Positions 18,173 through 26,752 of a DNA stretch of 64,000 nt are shown piece by piece. Position 1 is the first letter of the stretch. Each line of letters begins with the position of its first letter. Under the pieces are notes generated by a model that searched no databases, was not told the DNA's origin, and saw only the letters and a list, made by a program, of their open reading frames with translations. This DNA comes from Pacificimonas flava (GTDB lineage: Bacteria > Pseudomonadota > Alphaproteobacteria > Sphingomonadales > Sphingomonadaceae): assembly GCF_000342165.1 (NCBI RefSeq), contig NZ_AMRV01000004.1, positions 186,001 to 250,000 of the forward strand. Direction: 5' to 3'. Both the position numbers and the translations under genes were made by a program.

Positions 18173-18310
18173 GATCGCGGAACCATATGGGCCTCCGCCC
18201 GCGCACTTGCTAGCACCCGAGGCGGATTTGGGGTGGATTGCTGACTGGCAGGTTTGCGGGTTACCGATGCAGATAGCTGCCGCTGACCAGAGATCCAAGG
18301 AAGCCGGAGG

Positions 18311-18892
18311 ATGACTATCGATAATTCCTGTGGCTGGGAGGCGGTCGCCGACCAATTCATGACTGTCCGGTCGAAGATCGGCACGGCTCTGATCCGAGCG
18401 TGGGCGAGGGACAGCTTGCCTCCGTCGACTGCGATACTGGACATCGGTTGCGGGTCCGGCGTGCCGATCGCCCAAGCGCTGGTGAGCGACGGCTTTTCGG
18501 TATGGGGGATTGATGCTTCGCCTTCGCTTGTATCGGCCTATCGGCGCAATCTCCCCCATATGCCTGTTGCCTGCGAACCGGCGCAGAACTCTGCCTTCTT
18601 CGGTCGGACTTTTGTCGGTGCTGTGTCGATCGGCCTCATTTTCCTGCTCGATGCGGAGGATCAGCGGACGCTCCTCGATAATGTGGCGAGAAAGCTGGAA
18701 CCGGGCGGCCGGTTCCTGTTCAGTGCCCCGGCAGAGGTGTGCGAGTGGAGCGATACGCTTACCGGGCGCACATCGCTTTCCCTCGGCGCGGACACTTACG
18801 AGGCGCATCTGGCCCGACTGGATCTAAGGTTAGCTCGCTGTCTTTCCGATGAGGGCGGCAACAATTACTATGAAGCAGTCAAACGCGCCTGA
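18311..18892 (+). CDS. Class I SAM-dependent methyltransferase
   Basis: A 193-residue protein with the SAM-binding motif [17 protein letters not shown] near residue 42 and motif II in [13 protein letters not shown] near residue 63. A late strand [15 protein letters not shown] (near residue 132) completes the usual Rossmann methyltransferase core. The substrate is unknown. The DNA is visibly less GC-rich and uses more A/T-ending codons than neighbours (for example GATAATTCCTGTGG near the start). It stands alone between uvrB and the DUF2490 gene, consistent with a recently acquired gene. Confidence 0.82.
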   Translation: MTIDNSCGWEAVADQFMTVRSKIGTALIRAWARDSLPPSTAILDIGCGSGVPIAQALVSDGFSVWGIDASPSLVSAYRRNLPHMPVACEPAQNSAFFGRTFVGAVSIGLIFLLDAEDQRTLLDNVARKLEPGGRFLFSAPAEVCEWSDTLTGRTSLSLGADTYEAHLARLDLRLARCLSDEGGNNYYEAVKRA

Positions 18893-18917
18893 GTTTCCTT
18901 TCCCCTTCCCCGCCCGA

Positions 18918-19595
18918 TCAGAAATCGAGGTAGAGGTTCAGGTTGGCGATGTGGTCGATCCGGTCCTCGCCGGCTCGGAATGCGTATTGGTTGAGATAGC
19001 CGGGGACCAGTTCGATGCCGCGGGCAAGCGGAACCGAGATGCCGGCGAAATTGCGCCATGCGTCCATGCCGCCCTGCTGCATCTCGGTTTCGTTCAACCC
19101 GAAAAACGGTTCCGTATAGACGACGAGACTGTTCCGCTCGCTGATCGGCGCGCGCAGTTGCAGGAACTGTCGAAGGCGTAGCGCGGTGTCCCCGTCCCCT
19201 TCGAAAAAGCGCTGTTCGAGGCGTGTGCGCGATTCCAGCCTCAGGCCCTCCGGCGTGTCGACGAGGCGGATGTTGAGTTCCTGGAAAACGCGGTGCTCGT
19301 TCGACGTGGCCGAGGATGCGCGGTTCGTTCGCACATAGGCGTAGCCGCCCACGATGCTGACCTTGTCGTTCAGCCGGTACCCGAGTGCGGGGCGCAGCAG
19401 CAATTGTCCCAGCCGGCCGACATCGTCGGTGAAGCGTTCCTGCGCCTCGAGACGCAGGAACGTCTCCTGATCCCGGTCCAGGTTGATGGTCGCGAATTGG
19501 CCGGTCCAGAGATTGAAGTCCGCTTCCTGTGCCGCGGCAGGAACAGCCGTGACGAGGGCGATAGCGGCCGCAGCCATCCGAATGGCGAAAGGCAT
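18918..19595 (-). CDS. DUF2490-type outer-membrane protein
   Basis: A 225-residue protein with a signal peptide (MPFAIRMAAAAIALVTAVPAAAQ), then a start EADFNLWTGQF typical of DUF2490 proteins. Alternating hydrophobic/polar strands (RLEAQERFTDD, LRPALGYRLNDKVSIVGGYA) continue to a C-terminal phenylalanine (LNLYLDF). This suggests a small beta barrel inserted by the BAM machinery. Function unknown. It converges with the methyltransferase gene, with 25 bases between the stops. Confidence 0.78.
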   Translation of the reverse strand: MPFAIRMAAAAIALVTAVPAAAQEADFNLWTGQFATINLDRDQETFLRLEAQERFTDDVGRLGQLLLRPALGYRLNDKVSIVGGYAYVRTNRASSATSNEHRVFQELNIRLVDTPEGLRLESRTRLEQRFFEGDGDTALRLRQFLQLRAPISERNSLVVYTEPFFGLNETEMQQGGMDAWRNFAGISVPLARGIELVPGYLNQYAFRAGEDRIDHIANLNLYLDF

Positions 19596-19851
19596 GACGC
19601 GGAACTCCTGCAGGGAAAGGGGAAACGGTGACGAAGAGGGGCGCAGGACGGCCCGTGCGCGGCCACGCGACGTCCGGCTTGCCACTCATAGACAGTTGCT
19701 GATGGTGCTCAATATCCATCGGCAATGACGATGACCATTTTGCGGGTTTCTTCGTCTGCGGCGCGGCAGGCGCATATTTCGCAGAGAGTTTCACTCCATC
19801 CCCGAACCCGCACCCTCAAATGCCGGGCTGCGGTCACGGCTTGCCGAAACC

Positions 19852-20136
19852 CTAGCTTCCCGCCGGAACCGGGAAGGGAATCGGCGATGTGGGCGTGGTG
19901 CCGCCCTGAGCGCTCCCGGCCGTATCGGATGTTGCCGGTGCCCCGCGGCCCATGGTCCAGTTCTTCTGCATGCGAACCTTCGGGTTGGGAGCGCACCAGA
20001 TCTCGCCGGTGGCGTCGATCGCGGTGACCCAGATGAGGTTGTGTTCCGCGCCATAGTCGATGACCCCGAAGGCGAGGCCGTCGCCGCGTTCGAGGACGTG
20101 GATGGGAAGCGGGGGATCGAGGCGGGTAAAGCTCAT
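19852..20136 (-). CDS. Small conserved-looking cytosolic protein
   Basis: A 94-residue protein without signal peptide or membrane segment. The ATG at 20136 is nine bases after AGGAG, while ATGs at 20142 and 20160 are badly spaced. The core LDPPLPIHVLERGDGLAFGVIDYGAEHN and its tail with GEIWCAPNPKVRMQ look like a folded small domain, and similar small proteins seem to recur in sphingomonads. The C-terminal 30 residues are low-complexity (Gly, Thr, Pro). Function unknown. It stands alone, with a 256-base spacer on its left in which nothing recognisable was seen. Confidence 0.6.
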   Translation of the reverse strand: MSFTRLDPPLPIHVLERGDGLAFGVIDYGAEHNLIWVTAIDATGEIWCAPNPKVRMQKNWTMGRGAPATSDTAGSAQGGTTPTSPIPFPVPAGS

Positions 20137-20304
20137 GCGCATGGACTCCTGGCAGGACAAGAGAACGCAGGGACCCAGTAAAGGTTACCGGCTGGAACGC
20201 GGAAATTCACAGGAGTTCAGGGATTTACATATGATAAAAATGACGAGTTGGCGGCGCGGCCGGGCGAAGGGGACAGCCTTCGTCCCGGCGGCGCGGTGAT
20301 GCTG

Positions 20305-20562
20305 CTAGCGGTCGGCCTCTTGCGAGAGGATCTCACACGATCCCTGGGGGAGCTTGACGTCCCAGCGGGTCTTGTCCGGCCTGCGGGCGTCGTCGATGTC
20401 CCAATAGGGGCCGTCGTCTTCGATCCCGATTTCCTCCCAGCTGACATAGCCTGCCGCCTTCAGCGCCCTTTCGATGCTGGGCTGTTCCTGCTGCGTGGGC
20501 GCGGTCGGCGGCGGGGCGGCGTTCCCGCCCGCGCCCTTGTCAGGATCGGGGCTGCGCGGCAT
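20305..20562 (-). CDS. Small PepSY-like protein
   Basis: An 85-residue protein starting MPRSPDPDKGAGG. A disordered N-terminus rich in Pro and Gln is followed by a segment of about 50 residues: SIERALKAAGYVSWEEIGIE, then DDGPYWDIDDARRPDKTRWD and VKLPQGSCEIL. This helix plus repeated strands with W-D/E-V spacing is typical of PepSY-like domains. No signal peptide is visible with this start; an in-frame start further upstream would add a non-hydrophobic leader. It diverges from the M20 amidohydrolase gene 31 bases away. Function unknown. Confidence 0.6.
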   Translation of the reverse strand: MPRSPDPDKGAGGNAAPPPTAPTQQEQPSIERALKAAGYVSWEEIGIEDDGPYWDIDDARRPDKTRWDVKLPQGSCEILSQEADR

Positions 20563-20593
20563 GGCTGTACCGTAAGGAAAGAGGGGGAAATCG

Positions 20594-21937
20594 ATGAGAC
20601 GATATGTGATGACGAGCGCGGCCATTCTGCTGGCGGCGCCGGCGATGTCCGCAGCGGCGCAGGAGGGCGGACAAACGCCGCTGGGACAGGAACTGGAGAG
20701 CGAATGGGACGGCTCGCTCGAGGAGCTGTTCCTGACCTTCCACCGCAATCCGGAACTGTCCTTTCGCGAGACCGAAACGGCGAAGCGCATGGCAGCGGAA
20801 CTGAAGGATGCCGGCTTCACGGTGACGGAGAATGTCGGGAGAACCGGCGTCGTCGGCGTGATGGAGAACGGGCCGGGGCCGGTCGTCATGGTCCGCGCCG
20901 ACATGGACGGGCTGCCGGTGAAGGAACAGAGCGGCCTCGATTACGCCTCTACCGCGACGCAGGAGGATATTGACGGCGAGGTGAAGCCGGTCATGCACGC
21001 CTGCGGCCACGACACGCACATCACGGCGATGGTGGGCGCGGCGCGGGCGCTGGCCGCCCGAAAGGCGGACTGGTCGGGCACGCTGCTGTTCGTGGTGCAG
21101 CCGGCCGAGGAGCGCATCGGCGGCGCCAAGGCCATGATGGAGGACGGGCTGTACGAGCGCTTCCCGAAGCCGGACTATGCGCTCGCCTTTCATGTGTCGG
21201 CCGATACGCCGACGGGAAAGATCGGCCTGTTTCCCGGCATCACCGCCTCCTCCTCTGACAGTGTCGACATCACCATCCACGGTGTCGGCGCGCACGGCGC
21301 CAGCCCGCACATGGGCAAGGACCCCATCGTCATGGGCGCGGAGATCGTCATGGCGCTGCAGACGCTGGTGTCGCGGGAAATCTCGCCGCTGGCGCCGGGT
21401 GTGGTCACGGTCGGCAGCTTTCATTCCGGCTTCAAGCACAACATCATTTCCGACGAGGCGAAGCTGCAGTTGACGGTGCGGTCGAACGACAACGCCGTGC
21501 GCGAAACGCTGATCGATGGGATCAAGCGCATCGCCGCCAATGTCGGGCGCATGAACGGCCTGCCCGAGGATCGGCTGCCGGAGGTGCGGGTCGGCTTCGA
21601 ATCGACGCCGGTGACGGTGAACGATCCCGAACTGACCGAGCGCGTGCGCAGCGCCCTGACCAGCGGGATCGGGCCGGACGTGCTGCTGGCGGAGGATGAC
21701 AATGAAGGGATGGGCGCGGAGGATTTCGCCTATTTCGCCGCGCCCAATACGGACGTGCCGGGCGCCTATATGTGGGTCGGCGGCACGCCGCAGGCGGTGA
21801 TCGACGCAGCGGAGGCGGGCGGCCCGCCAGTCCCGTCCCACCATTCCCCGCAGTTCAAGGTGAACGCCGAGGAGGCCGTGACGCTGGGCGCGGAGGCGAT
21901 GACGGTCGCGGCGCTGGATCTGCTTCCGAAGTCCTGA
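20594..21937 (+). CDS. M20 family amidohydrolase, secreted
   Basis: A 447-residue metalloamidase of the hippurate hydrolase/IAA-amino acid hydrolase branch of peptidase family M20. It has a signal peptide (MRRYVMTSAAILLAAPAMSAAA) and so is periplasmic. Metal ligands are seen in HACGHDTH near residue 135 and the catalytic glutamate pair in PAEERIGG near residue 172. The dimerisation domain begins near GVGAHGASPHMG (residue 232). A late HHSPQF provides the last histidine ligand. It probably releases amino acids from N-acyl conjugates; the exact substrate is unknown. Confidence 0.9.
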   Translation: MRRYVMTSAAILLAAPAMSAAAQEGGQTPLGQELESEWDGSLEELFLTFHRNPELSFRETETAKRMAAELKDAGFTVTENVGRTGVVGVMENGPGPVVMVRADMDGLPVKEQSGLDYASTATQEDIDGEVKPVMHACGHDTHITAMVGAARALAARKADWSGTLLFVVQPAEERIGGAKAMMEDGLYERFPKPDYALAFHVSADTPTGKIGLFPGITASSSDSVDITIHGVGAHGASPHMGKDPIVMGAEIVMALQTLVSREISPLAPGVVTVGSFHSGFKHNIISDEAKLQLTVRSNDNAVRETLIDGIKRIAANVGRMNGLPEDRLPEVRVGFESTPVTVNDPELTERVRSALTSGIGPDVLLAEDDNEGMGAEDFAYFAAPNTDVPGAYMWVGGTPQAVIDAAEAGGPPVPSHHSPQFKVNAEEAVTLGAEAMTVAALDLLPKS

Positions 21938-21945
21938 AACGGGAC

Positions 21946-21978
21946 GGGGCGGGCGAGGGGATGACCCTGGCCCGCCCC
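21946..21978. terminator. GC-rich hairpin between convergent genes
   Basis: GGGGCGGGC (21946-21954) pairs perfectly with GCCCGCCCC (21970-21978) around a 15-base loop. It lies between the end of the M20 gene and the end of the receptor gene and could terminate from both sides. No T-run follows on either strand, so Rho-independent function is uncertain. Confidence 0.4.
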
Positions 21979-22009
21979 CGACATTCGGCGGCTCGTTCCT
22001 GAGGGGAAC

Positions 22010-24907
22010 CTAGAAGTTGACGCCGATGCCGAGCGTGTAGGTCTGACCCGGATCGAAGACGTTGCGGTCGATGCGCGAGCCTTCGTAGGTCTGGATTTCC
22101 TTGTACTGCGTGCCGAGGAGGTTGCGCGCCTCGAACTTCGCTTCCAGCGCCACGCCGCGAATGGTGAAGCCCTGCCGCGCCACGAAGTCGAGCTGGACGC
22201 CCGGTTCCTCGTAGAAGGGGATGGCGACCCGTTCGAGGTCGGAGTTGATGCTGCTGAAGCGGCTGGTGATGCGGTCGGAGGCATAGTTCACGAGCAGCGT
22301 CTGCTGGGACAGGCTGTCCTCGTCCTCCAGCCCGATCTGCACGTTCACCAGATGATCCGACTGGCCGACCAGCGGCTGACCGTCGATGAAATAGGTGGAC
22401 GCGTTGATAAGCTCGCCCGATCCGACGGCGCGAACCTGATCGTCCGCCCCGACTTCCACGTCGGAGTTGGTGTAGGTGTAGTTCGCGACGAGCACGAGGT
22501 TGCGACCGTCGAAGAAGTTGCCTTCCAATCCCCAATCGTAAAGCGGGAAATACTTCTGCACCTCCGCTTCGCCGCCGAACAGCCGAGCCTTCGGCGCGTT
22601 GGCGAAGGTCGTGAAGAAGGTCTGGCCCTGGATCAGCGCGACCGCCTCGATCGGGTTGTCGATCTCCTTGTAGAAACCGGCCAGGCTGACGCGGTCGTCC
22701 TCCGACGGATACCATTCGTAGCGCGCCTCGGCGTTGAACAGTTCGGAGTCTTCCAGGAACTGATTGCCGATGAAGGTCCGGTTGGTTTCATTGTCGAGAT
22801 ATTGCTGCGGCGCCAGTTCGCGGAACTGCGGGCGGGCAATGGTCTTCGACGCGGCGAGGCGGATTTGCATGTCCTCCGCGAAGTTCCAGGTCAGCGTCGC
22901 GGCCGGCAGGAAGTAATCGTTTTCCAGCCGGGTGTTGACGAGCTGGGCCGCGCCGCCCGTGCCGGCGCCGCCGTCCTGGTCGAACGTATCGACGGTCTGT
23001 TCCGCCGTCTCGTAGCGAACGCCGATGGCGGCGCGGACGAAATCGACGGGTTCGATTTCGATCTGGCCGTAGACGCCGAGAACGTCGAGCTGTGCGTCGT
23101 AGCGCGTCACTTCCTCGAAATTCTCGCGCAGGGTGATGCCGTAATTATAGACGTTGTAATCGGACAGCAGGAAGTCCGGACGCAACTGCGCGATCTGGCT
23201 GGGGAGGACCTGGTTGGAGCGATACTGGAAGTTGAGCCGCTCCGAATCGCGCTTCGTCTGGCTGTAGGCGACACCGGCCGACAGGGTGATGTCGCGCGCC
23301 GTCGGCAGGGCGTACGCGAAATCCGCCGCGCCCGCATAAATATCCTCGTTGAGGTCGGAGAATGCGATGAACGCGTTCTGGCCGTTCGAACGAAGATCGT
23401 TCACCCATGCGCCGTCGACCCGCACGGGATCGGAATAGCCGAGATCAACGAGGGCGGGGACGGCCGTCGGGTCGAAGTCCGCCTGAATGCTCTCGTCGAA
23501 TTCATAGCTGAACGAGCGCTCATACGGGGATTCGCGCTGCGTGTTGGCATAGGTGCCGCGGAAATCCGCGCTGAAATCGCCGAATTCGAACTCGGCGACG
23601 ACCTGCGTGTCGAAAAGCTGCCGTTCGAACCAGCTCGTGCGGCTGCGATTGAGGAGGCGGTCCGGATCGACGTTGATCGCGTCCGTACCGATCGAGATCC
23701 GCGACTCCTTCAGCGTGTCGCGAATGTAGAGGTTGGTCCAGCGGATCTTGTGCTCGCCGAATTCATAGGCGAGGCCGAGGAGGCCGTTGAGGACCACGCG
23801 ATTGTTGGTCTCGAGGAAGCGGAAATCCTCGCCATTGGCGGCGATGAGGGCGTCGCCGCCGTCCAGCGTCGTGGAGAGGCCGGTGACGAACTGTTCGTTG
23901 CCGCCGCGGGTCTGCCAGCTATTGTCCCAGCCGACCGTGCCGATGATGCCCAGCCGGTCCGATCCGACGTCGATGGCGGTGCCGAAGCTGATGTCGGCGG
24001 CCCCGTTAAAGGGAATGTCGTCGTTGAACTGAATAAGCGAGGTGGACGCGTTGTTCAGCGAGGCGGTCGCCGCCTGCAGTTCCGCAGTGCTGACATTGGC
24101 GTTGCGGCCGCCATAGCCGCGGTCGAGAAGGCCGGACAGGGCGCCCGGAACGTCGCGCGAACCGTCGTCGAAGCCGAGAAAGTCGAGGTCGGAGCCGAAA
24201 TAGGTGTAACCGTTCGACATGGTCGTTTCGGAATTCGCGCCGACGGCGCCGCCGATGGTCAGAAAGCTTTCTTCCGGAATTGCCGGGGTCGTCAGGTTGA
24301 TGACGCCGCCGCCGAATTCACCCGGATAGGCGACCGAATAGGATTTCTGCACGACCGAGGAGGCAATGACGCTGGTCGGGAAAATGTCGAGCGGAACGAC
24401 GCGGCGCAGCGGCTCGGGGCTGGGCAGCGGCAGACCGTTGAGGAGGGCGAGCGAGTAGCGCTCGCCGAGGCCGCGCACATAGACGAAGCGGCCGCCGACG
24501 AGGCTGAGGCCGGTGACGCGCTGCAGCGCGGAGCCGATGTCGCCGTCGCCGGAGCGCGCGATGTCGGCAGCGGAAAGGACGTTCACCACCTCTGACGAGG
24601 CGCGTACGGGTTCCGGGATATACTGGCCCTGAATGACGATCACATCATCGCCGCCACCGGCACCGGGACCGGAGATTTCCACCGGACCTTCGACGGGCTG
24701 AGTGGCCCTTTCCGAGGCGCCGGGCGTGTTGGACTGCACGTCCTGCGGCGTCGTTTCGAGCTGCTGATCGTTGGGTTGCCCCGGTGTCGCCGTGGTGGCC
24801 GGCGGTGGCGGCGGCGTTTGCGCGCGCGCAGCCGATCCCATCAGGGCCGGCGCTGCGAGAGCCGTGGTCAGCATCAGGATGCTGGCGGCGGAAATGGATT
24901 TTGTCAT
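22010..24907 (-). CDS. TonB-dependent outer-membrane receptor
   Basis: A 965-residue receptor. The ATG at 24907 gives a signal peptide ending GSAARAQ, then a Pro/Thr-rich linker. The plug domain starts near residue 95 (VIVIQGQYIPEPVRASSEVV) with VNVLSAADIARSGDGDIGSA, followed by RGLGERYSLALLNGLPLPSP. A large beta barrel follows and ends in phenylalanine (YTLGIGVNF), as required for BAM insertion. It is the second gene of an operon with the beta-helix lipoprotein 90 bases upstream. The substrate is unknown. No Fur box was seen, but a PhoB-box-like sequence precedes the lipoprotein gene. Confidence 0.9.
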   Translation of the reverse strand: MTKSISAASILMLTTALAAPALMGSAARAQTPPPPPATTATPGQPNDQQLETTPQDVQSNTPGASERATQPVEGPVEISGPGAGGGDDVIVIQGQYIPEPVRASSEVVNVLSAADIARSGDGDIGSALQRVTGLSLVGGRFVYVRGLGERYSLALLNGLPLPSPEPLRRVVPLDIFPTSVIASSVVQKSYSVAYPGEFGGGVINLTTPAIPEESFLTIGGAVGANSETTMSNGYTYFGSDLDFLGFDDGSRDVPGALSGLLDRGYGGRNANVSTAELQAATASLNNASTSLIQFNDDIPFNGAADISFGTAIDVGSDRLGIIGTVGWDNSWQTRGGNEQFVTGLSTTLDGGDALIAANGEDFRFLETNNRVVLNGLLGLAYEFGEHKIRWTNLYIRDTLKESRISIGTDAINVDPDRLLNRSRTSWFERQLFDTQVVAEFEFGDFSADFRGTYANTQRESPYERSFSYEFDESIQADFDPTAVPALVDLGYSDPVRVDGAWVNDLRSNGQNAFIAFSDLNEDIYAGAADFAYALPTARDITLSAGVAYSQTKRDSERLNFQYRSNQVLPSQIAQLRPDFLLSDYNVYNYGITLRENFEEVTRYDAQLDVLGVYGQIEIEPVDFVRAAIGVRYETAEQTVDTFDQDGGAGTGGAAQLVNTRLENDYFLPAATLTWNFAEDMQIRLAASKTIARPQFRELAPQQYLDNETNRTFIGNQFLEDSELFNAEARYEWYPSEDDRVSLAGFYKEIDNPIEAVALIQGQTFFTTFANAPKARLFGGEAEVQKYFPLYDWGLEGNFFDGRNLVLVANYTYTNSDVEVGADDQVRAVGSGELINASTYFIDGQPLVGQSDHLVNVQIGLEDEDSLSQQTLLVNYASDRITSRFSSINSDLERVAIPFYEEPGVQLDFVARQGFTIRGVALEAKFEARNLLGTQYKEIQTYEGSRIDRNVFDPGQTYTLGIGVNF

Positions 24908-24942
24908 CGCTCGGGATTCCAAGGCTGGGGGATGAGGAAAGA

Positions 24943-24978
24943 GGGCGGCGGCCACCCCGGACAGGGAAGCCGCCGCCC
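24943..24978 (-). terminator. Hairpin between lipoprotein and receptor genes
   Basis: GGGCGGCGGC (24943-24952) pairs with GCCGCCGCCC (24969-24978). Read on the minus strand it is followed by TCTTT. It lies in the 90-base gap between the lipoprotein stop and the receptor start and could act as a partial terminator or mRNA-stabilising element, giving more lipoprotein than receptor. Confidence 0.5.
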
Positions 24979-24997
24979 AATTTGAACCGTCGCCGGC

Positions 24998-26560
24998 TTA
25001 CTGCGCGACGCGGGTCTGCGGACGCGCGATGCAGGTGTCGGCACCGCCGATGTCGCAGGTCCAGCCGTTGAACCACGGGGTCTCACCCTCCGCGACGGCA
25101 CCGATATAGTCGGTGGCCATCAGGAAGTCGGAGAGAGAGGTCACGTCGGTGACGACGACGGCCGTCTCGTTCGCGCCGTTCACCAGGCCGGAATCGCCGC
25201 CAAGCGTGTTCGAGAAGTCGGTGTCGACATTCTCGCCCACGAAATACTGGGCGTTGTCGATACCGTCCTCGTCAGCGACGAACGGATTGGCGCAGTCGAC
25301 CACGAAGGAGCCGAAGCGCGGCGGACCGACCTCGTCAGCGTCGGGGTTCGCGGCGGCCACCGTCTGCGCACCGTCGATGTCGAGGCACTGCTCGTTCTCC
25401 GGCGACGCGAGGACGGAGTTGTAGATCGCATAGTCGCCGCCACCGCGGAACAGGATCTGGTTGCTGCCCGACTGGCCCAGCATCGTCGCGTTGACGAGGC
25501 GGACGTCCTGACGCGGGATGGCGTTCTCATTGCCTTCCGAATCGGCTTCCCACAGACGGTCGGCTCCGAGTTCGCGCTGCGTGATGACGACGAACTGATA
25601 GAAGCCCTTGTAACCGAGATCGGTGTCGAAGCTGTCGTCGTCATTGCCGGTCAGAGCGACATAACGGGCGTTCACGGTGCCGCCGAAATGTTCGATGCCG
25701 TCATCCGAGGAATTGTGAACCTGGATGTGGTCGAACGTGGTGCCGGTGCCGACGCCGCCCATGGTGATGCCGTTCAGCTCGTTACCCTCGGTGACCTCGA
25801 AGCCCGGATAGCGGACCTGAAGATACTGGATGGTGCCGGAATTGTCGTCCGCGACCTCGCCGCCATAGCTGGCCTGCGACACGCCCTCGACGAAGGCTTC
25901 GCACGTCGCGGTGCCGCCCTGTTCGGCATCGCCGGCACAGTCGGAAATCGGCGCGCGGCCCAGGATGACCAGACCGCCCCACTGACCGATGGAGTTCTCG
26001 TCGACCTCGCCGGTCATGTTGGTACGGCTGGTCATGATGACCGGCCGGTCCTCGGTGCCCTGAACGTTGAGCTGCGAACCCCGGTTGATGAGGAGGAAGT
26101 CGGCGCCGGAAGACCCGAACATCACGACGCCCGCCTCGATCGTCAGATTCGCCTGCTGCGAATTGGCACGCGGCTCGGTCGCGCCGCCGGCATCGGTGCC
26201 GACCTCGACACGGCCGTTGAGCGAGTAGACGACGCCCGGAAGCGCCTCCAGCGTCAGATCCTCGCTGATCGTGCCGGAAAGCTGGCAGATCAGTGCGTCG
26301 TCTTCTTCCGTCTGCGTCCCATAGTCGAGAATCTGGTTCGTCAGCGCCGTGCCGACGGGGCAGTCCTCGGCCGCGCCGCCGGTGGGGGTCGGCGTGGGCG
26401 TCGGAGTGGGAGTCGGGCTGGGGCTGGGCGACGGGCCGGGTGCCGGCGTCGGCGCGGGAACGACGATGACGCCGCCGCCCGGAGACGCGACGTCGTCGGC
26501 GCCGCAGCTCGCCAGCGCGAGCGCGGATCCGACCAGGAGAAGAGCGCGAGTATAAGACAT
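24998..26560 (-). CDS. Beta-helix-type lipoprotein paired with a TonB-dependent receptor
   Basis: A 520-residue lipoprotein (MSYTRALLLVGSALALASC). The start at 26560 was chosen over an ATG nine bases upstream because it gives a standard signal. A Pro-Thr-Ser-rich linker of about 45 residues (PTPTPTPTPTPTG) leads to a long region with repeated short strands (LEALPGVVYSLNGRVEVG, LTIEAGVVMFGSSGADFLLI) and Asp/Asn-rich turns, as in right-handed parallel beta helices. Paired cysteines occur (DCAGD, ATCEAF, CLDID, CANPF, TCDIG). It may capture a ligand for the receptor or be exported itself. Exact function unknown. Confidence 0.75.
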   Translation of the reverse strand: MSYTRALLLVGSALALASCGADDVASPGGGVIVVPAPTPAPGPSPSPSPTPTPTPTPTPTGGAAEDCPVGTALTNQILDYGTQTEEDDALICQLSGTISEDLTLEALPGVVYSLNGRVEVGTDAGGATEPRANSQQANLTIEAGVVMFGSSGADFLLINRGSQLNVQGTEDRPVIMTSRTNMTGEVDENSIGQWGGLVILGRAPISDCAGDAEQGGTATCEAFVEGVSQASYGGEVADDNSGTIQYLQVRYPGFEVTEGNELNGITMGGVGTGTTFDHIQVHNSSDDGIEHFGGTVNARYVALTGNDDDSFDTDLGYKGFYQFVVITQRELGADRLWEADSEGNENAIPRQDVRLVNATMLGQSGSNQILFRGGGDYAIYNSVLASPENEQCLDIDGAQTVAAANPDADEVGPPRFGSFVVDCANPFVADEDGIDNAQYFVGENVDTDFSNTLGGDSGLVNGANETAVVVTDVTSLSDFLMATDYIGAVAEGETPWFNGWTCDIGGADTCIARPQTRVAQ

Positions 26561-26652
26561 GCTTGCCACCTTTTTTGGGTCACGGAGTAAAACTCGTTGC
26601 GGCCGGCAAGACTGACCTCACCGCCACGCAAGGCGGCGGGTAGGCGGGGGCA

Positions 26653-26670
26653 ATGAGACTTTTGTGACAG
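26653..26670 (-). promoter_or_regulatory. PhoB-box-like sequence upstream of the lipoprotein-receptor operon
   Basis: On the minus strand the bases read CTGTCACAAAAGTCTCAT. Against the PhoB consensus CTGTCATAWAWCTGTCAY this is 15 of 18, with the two heptamers 11 bases apart as expected. It starts 93 bases before the ATG at 26560, leaving room for a promoter, although the -10 sequence at the expected distance (TACCCG) is weak. It was judged by eye against the known consensus. Confidence 0.5.
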
Positions 26671-26752
26671 GGCAGCCCGAATGGCCCGGAAGCGGCAAAA
26701 CTTCATGGAACCGCAACCGGATTGAAACCGAACCGACACATTTCCGGCGATT

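Noticed and set aside
18173-18310. Possible SOS (GTTC-N7-GTTC) box before uvrB
   Set aside because: Only a single GTTC was found in the minus-strand leader; no second half-site at the right spacing.
22352-24595. 747-codon plus-strand frame
   Set aside because: Antisense of the TonB-dependent receptor; no start context and no domain.
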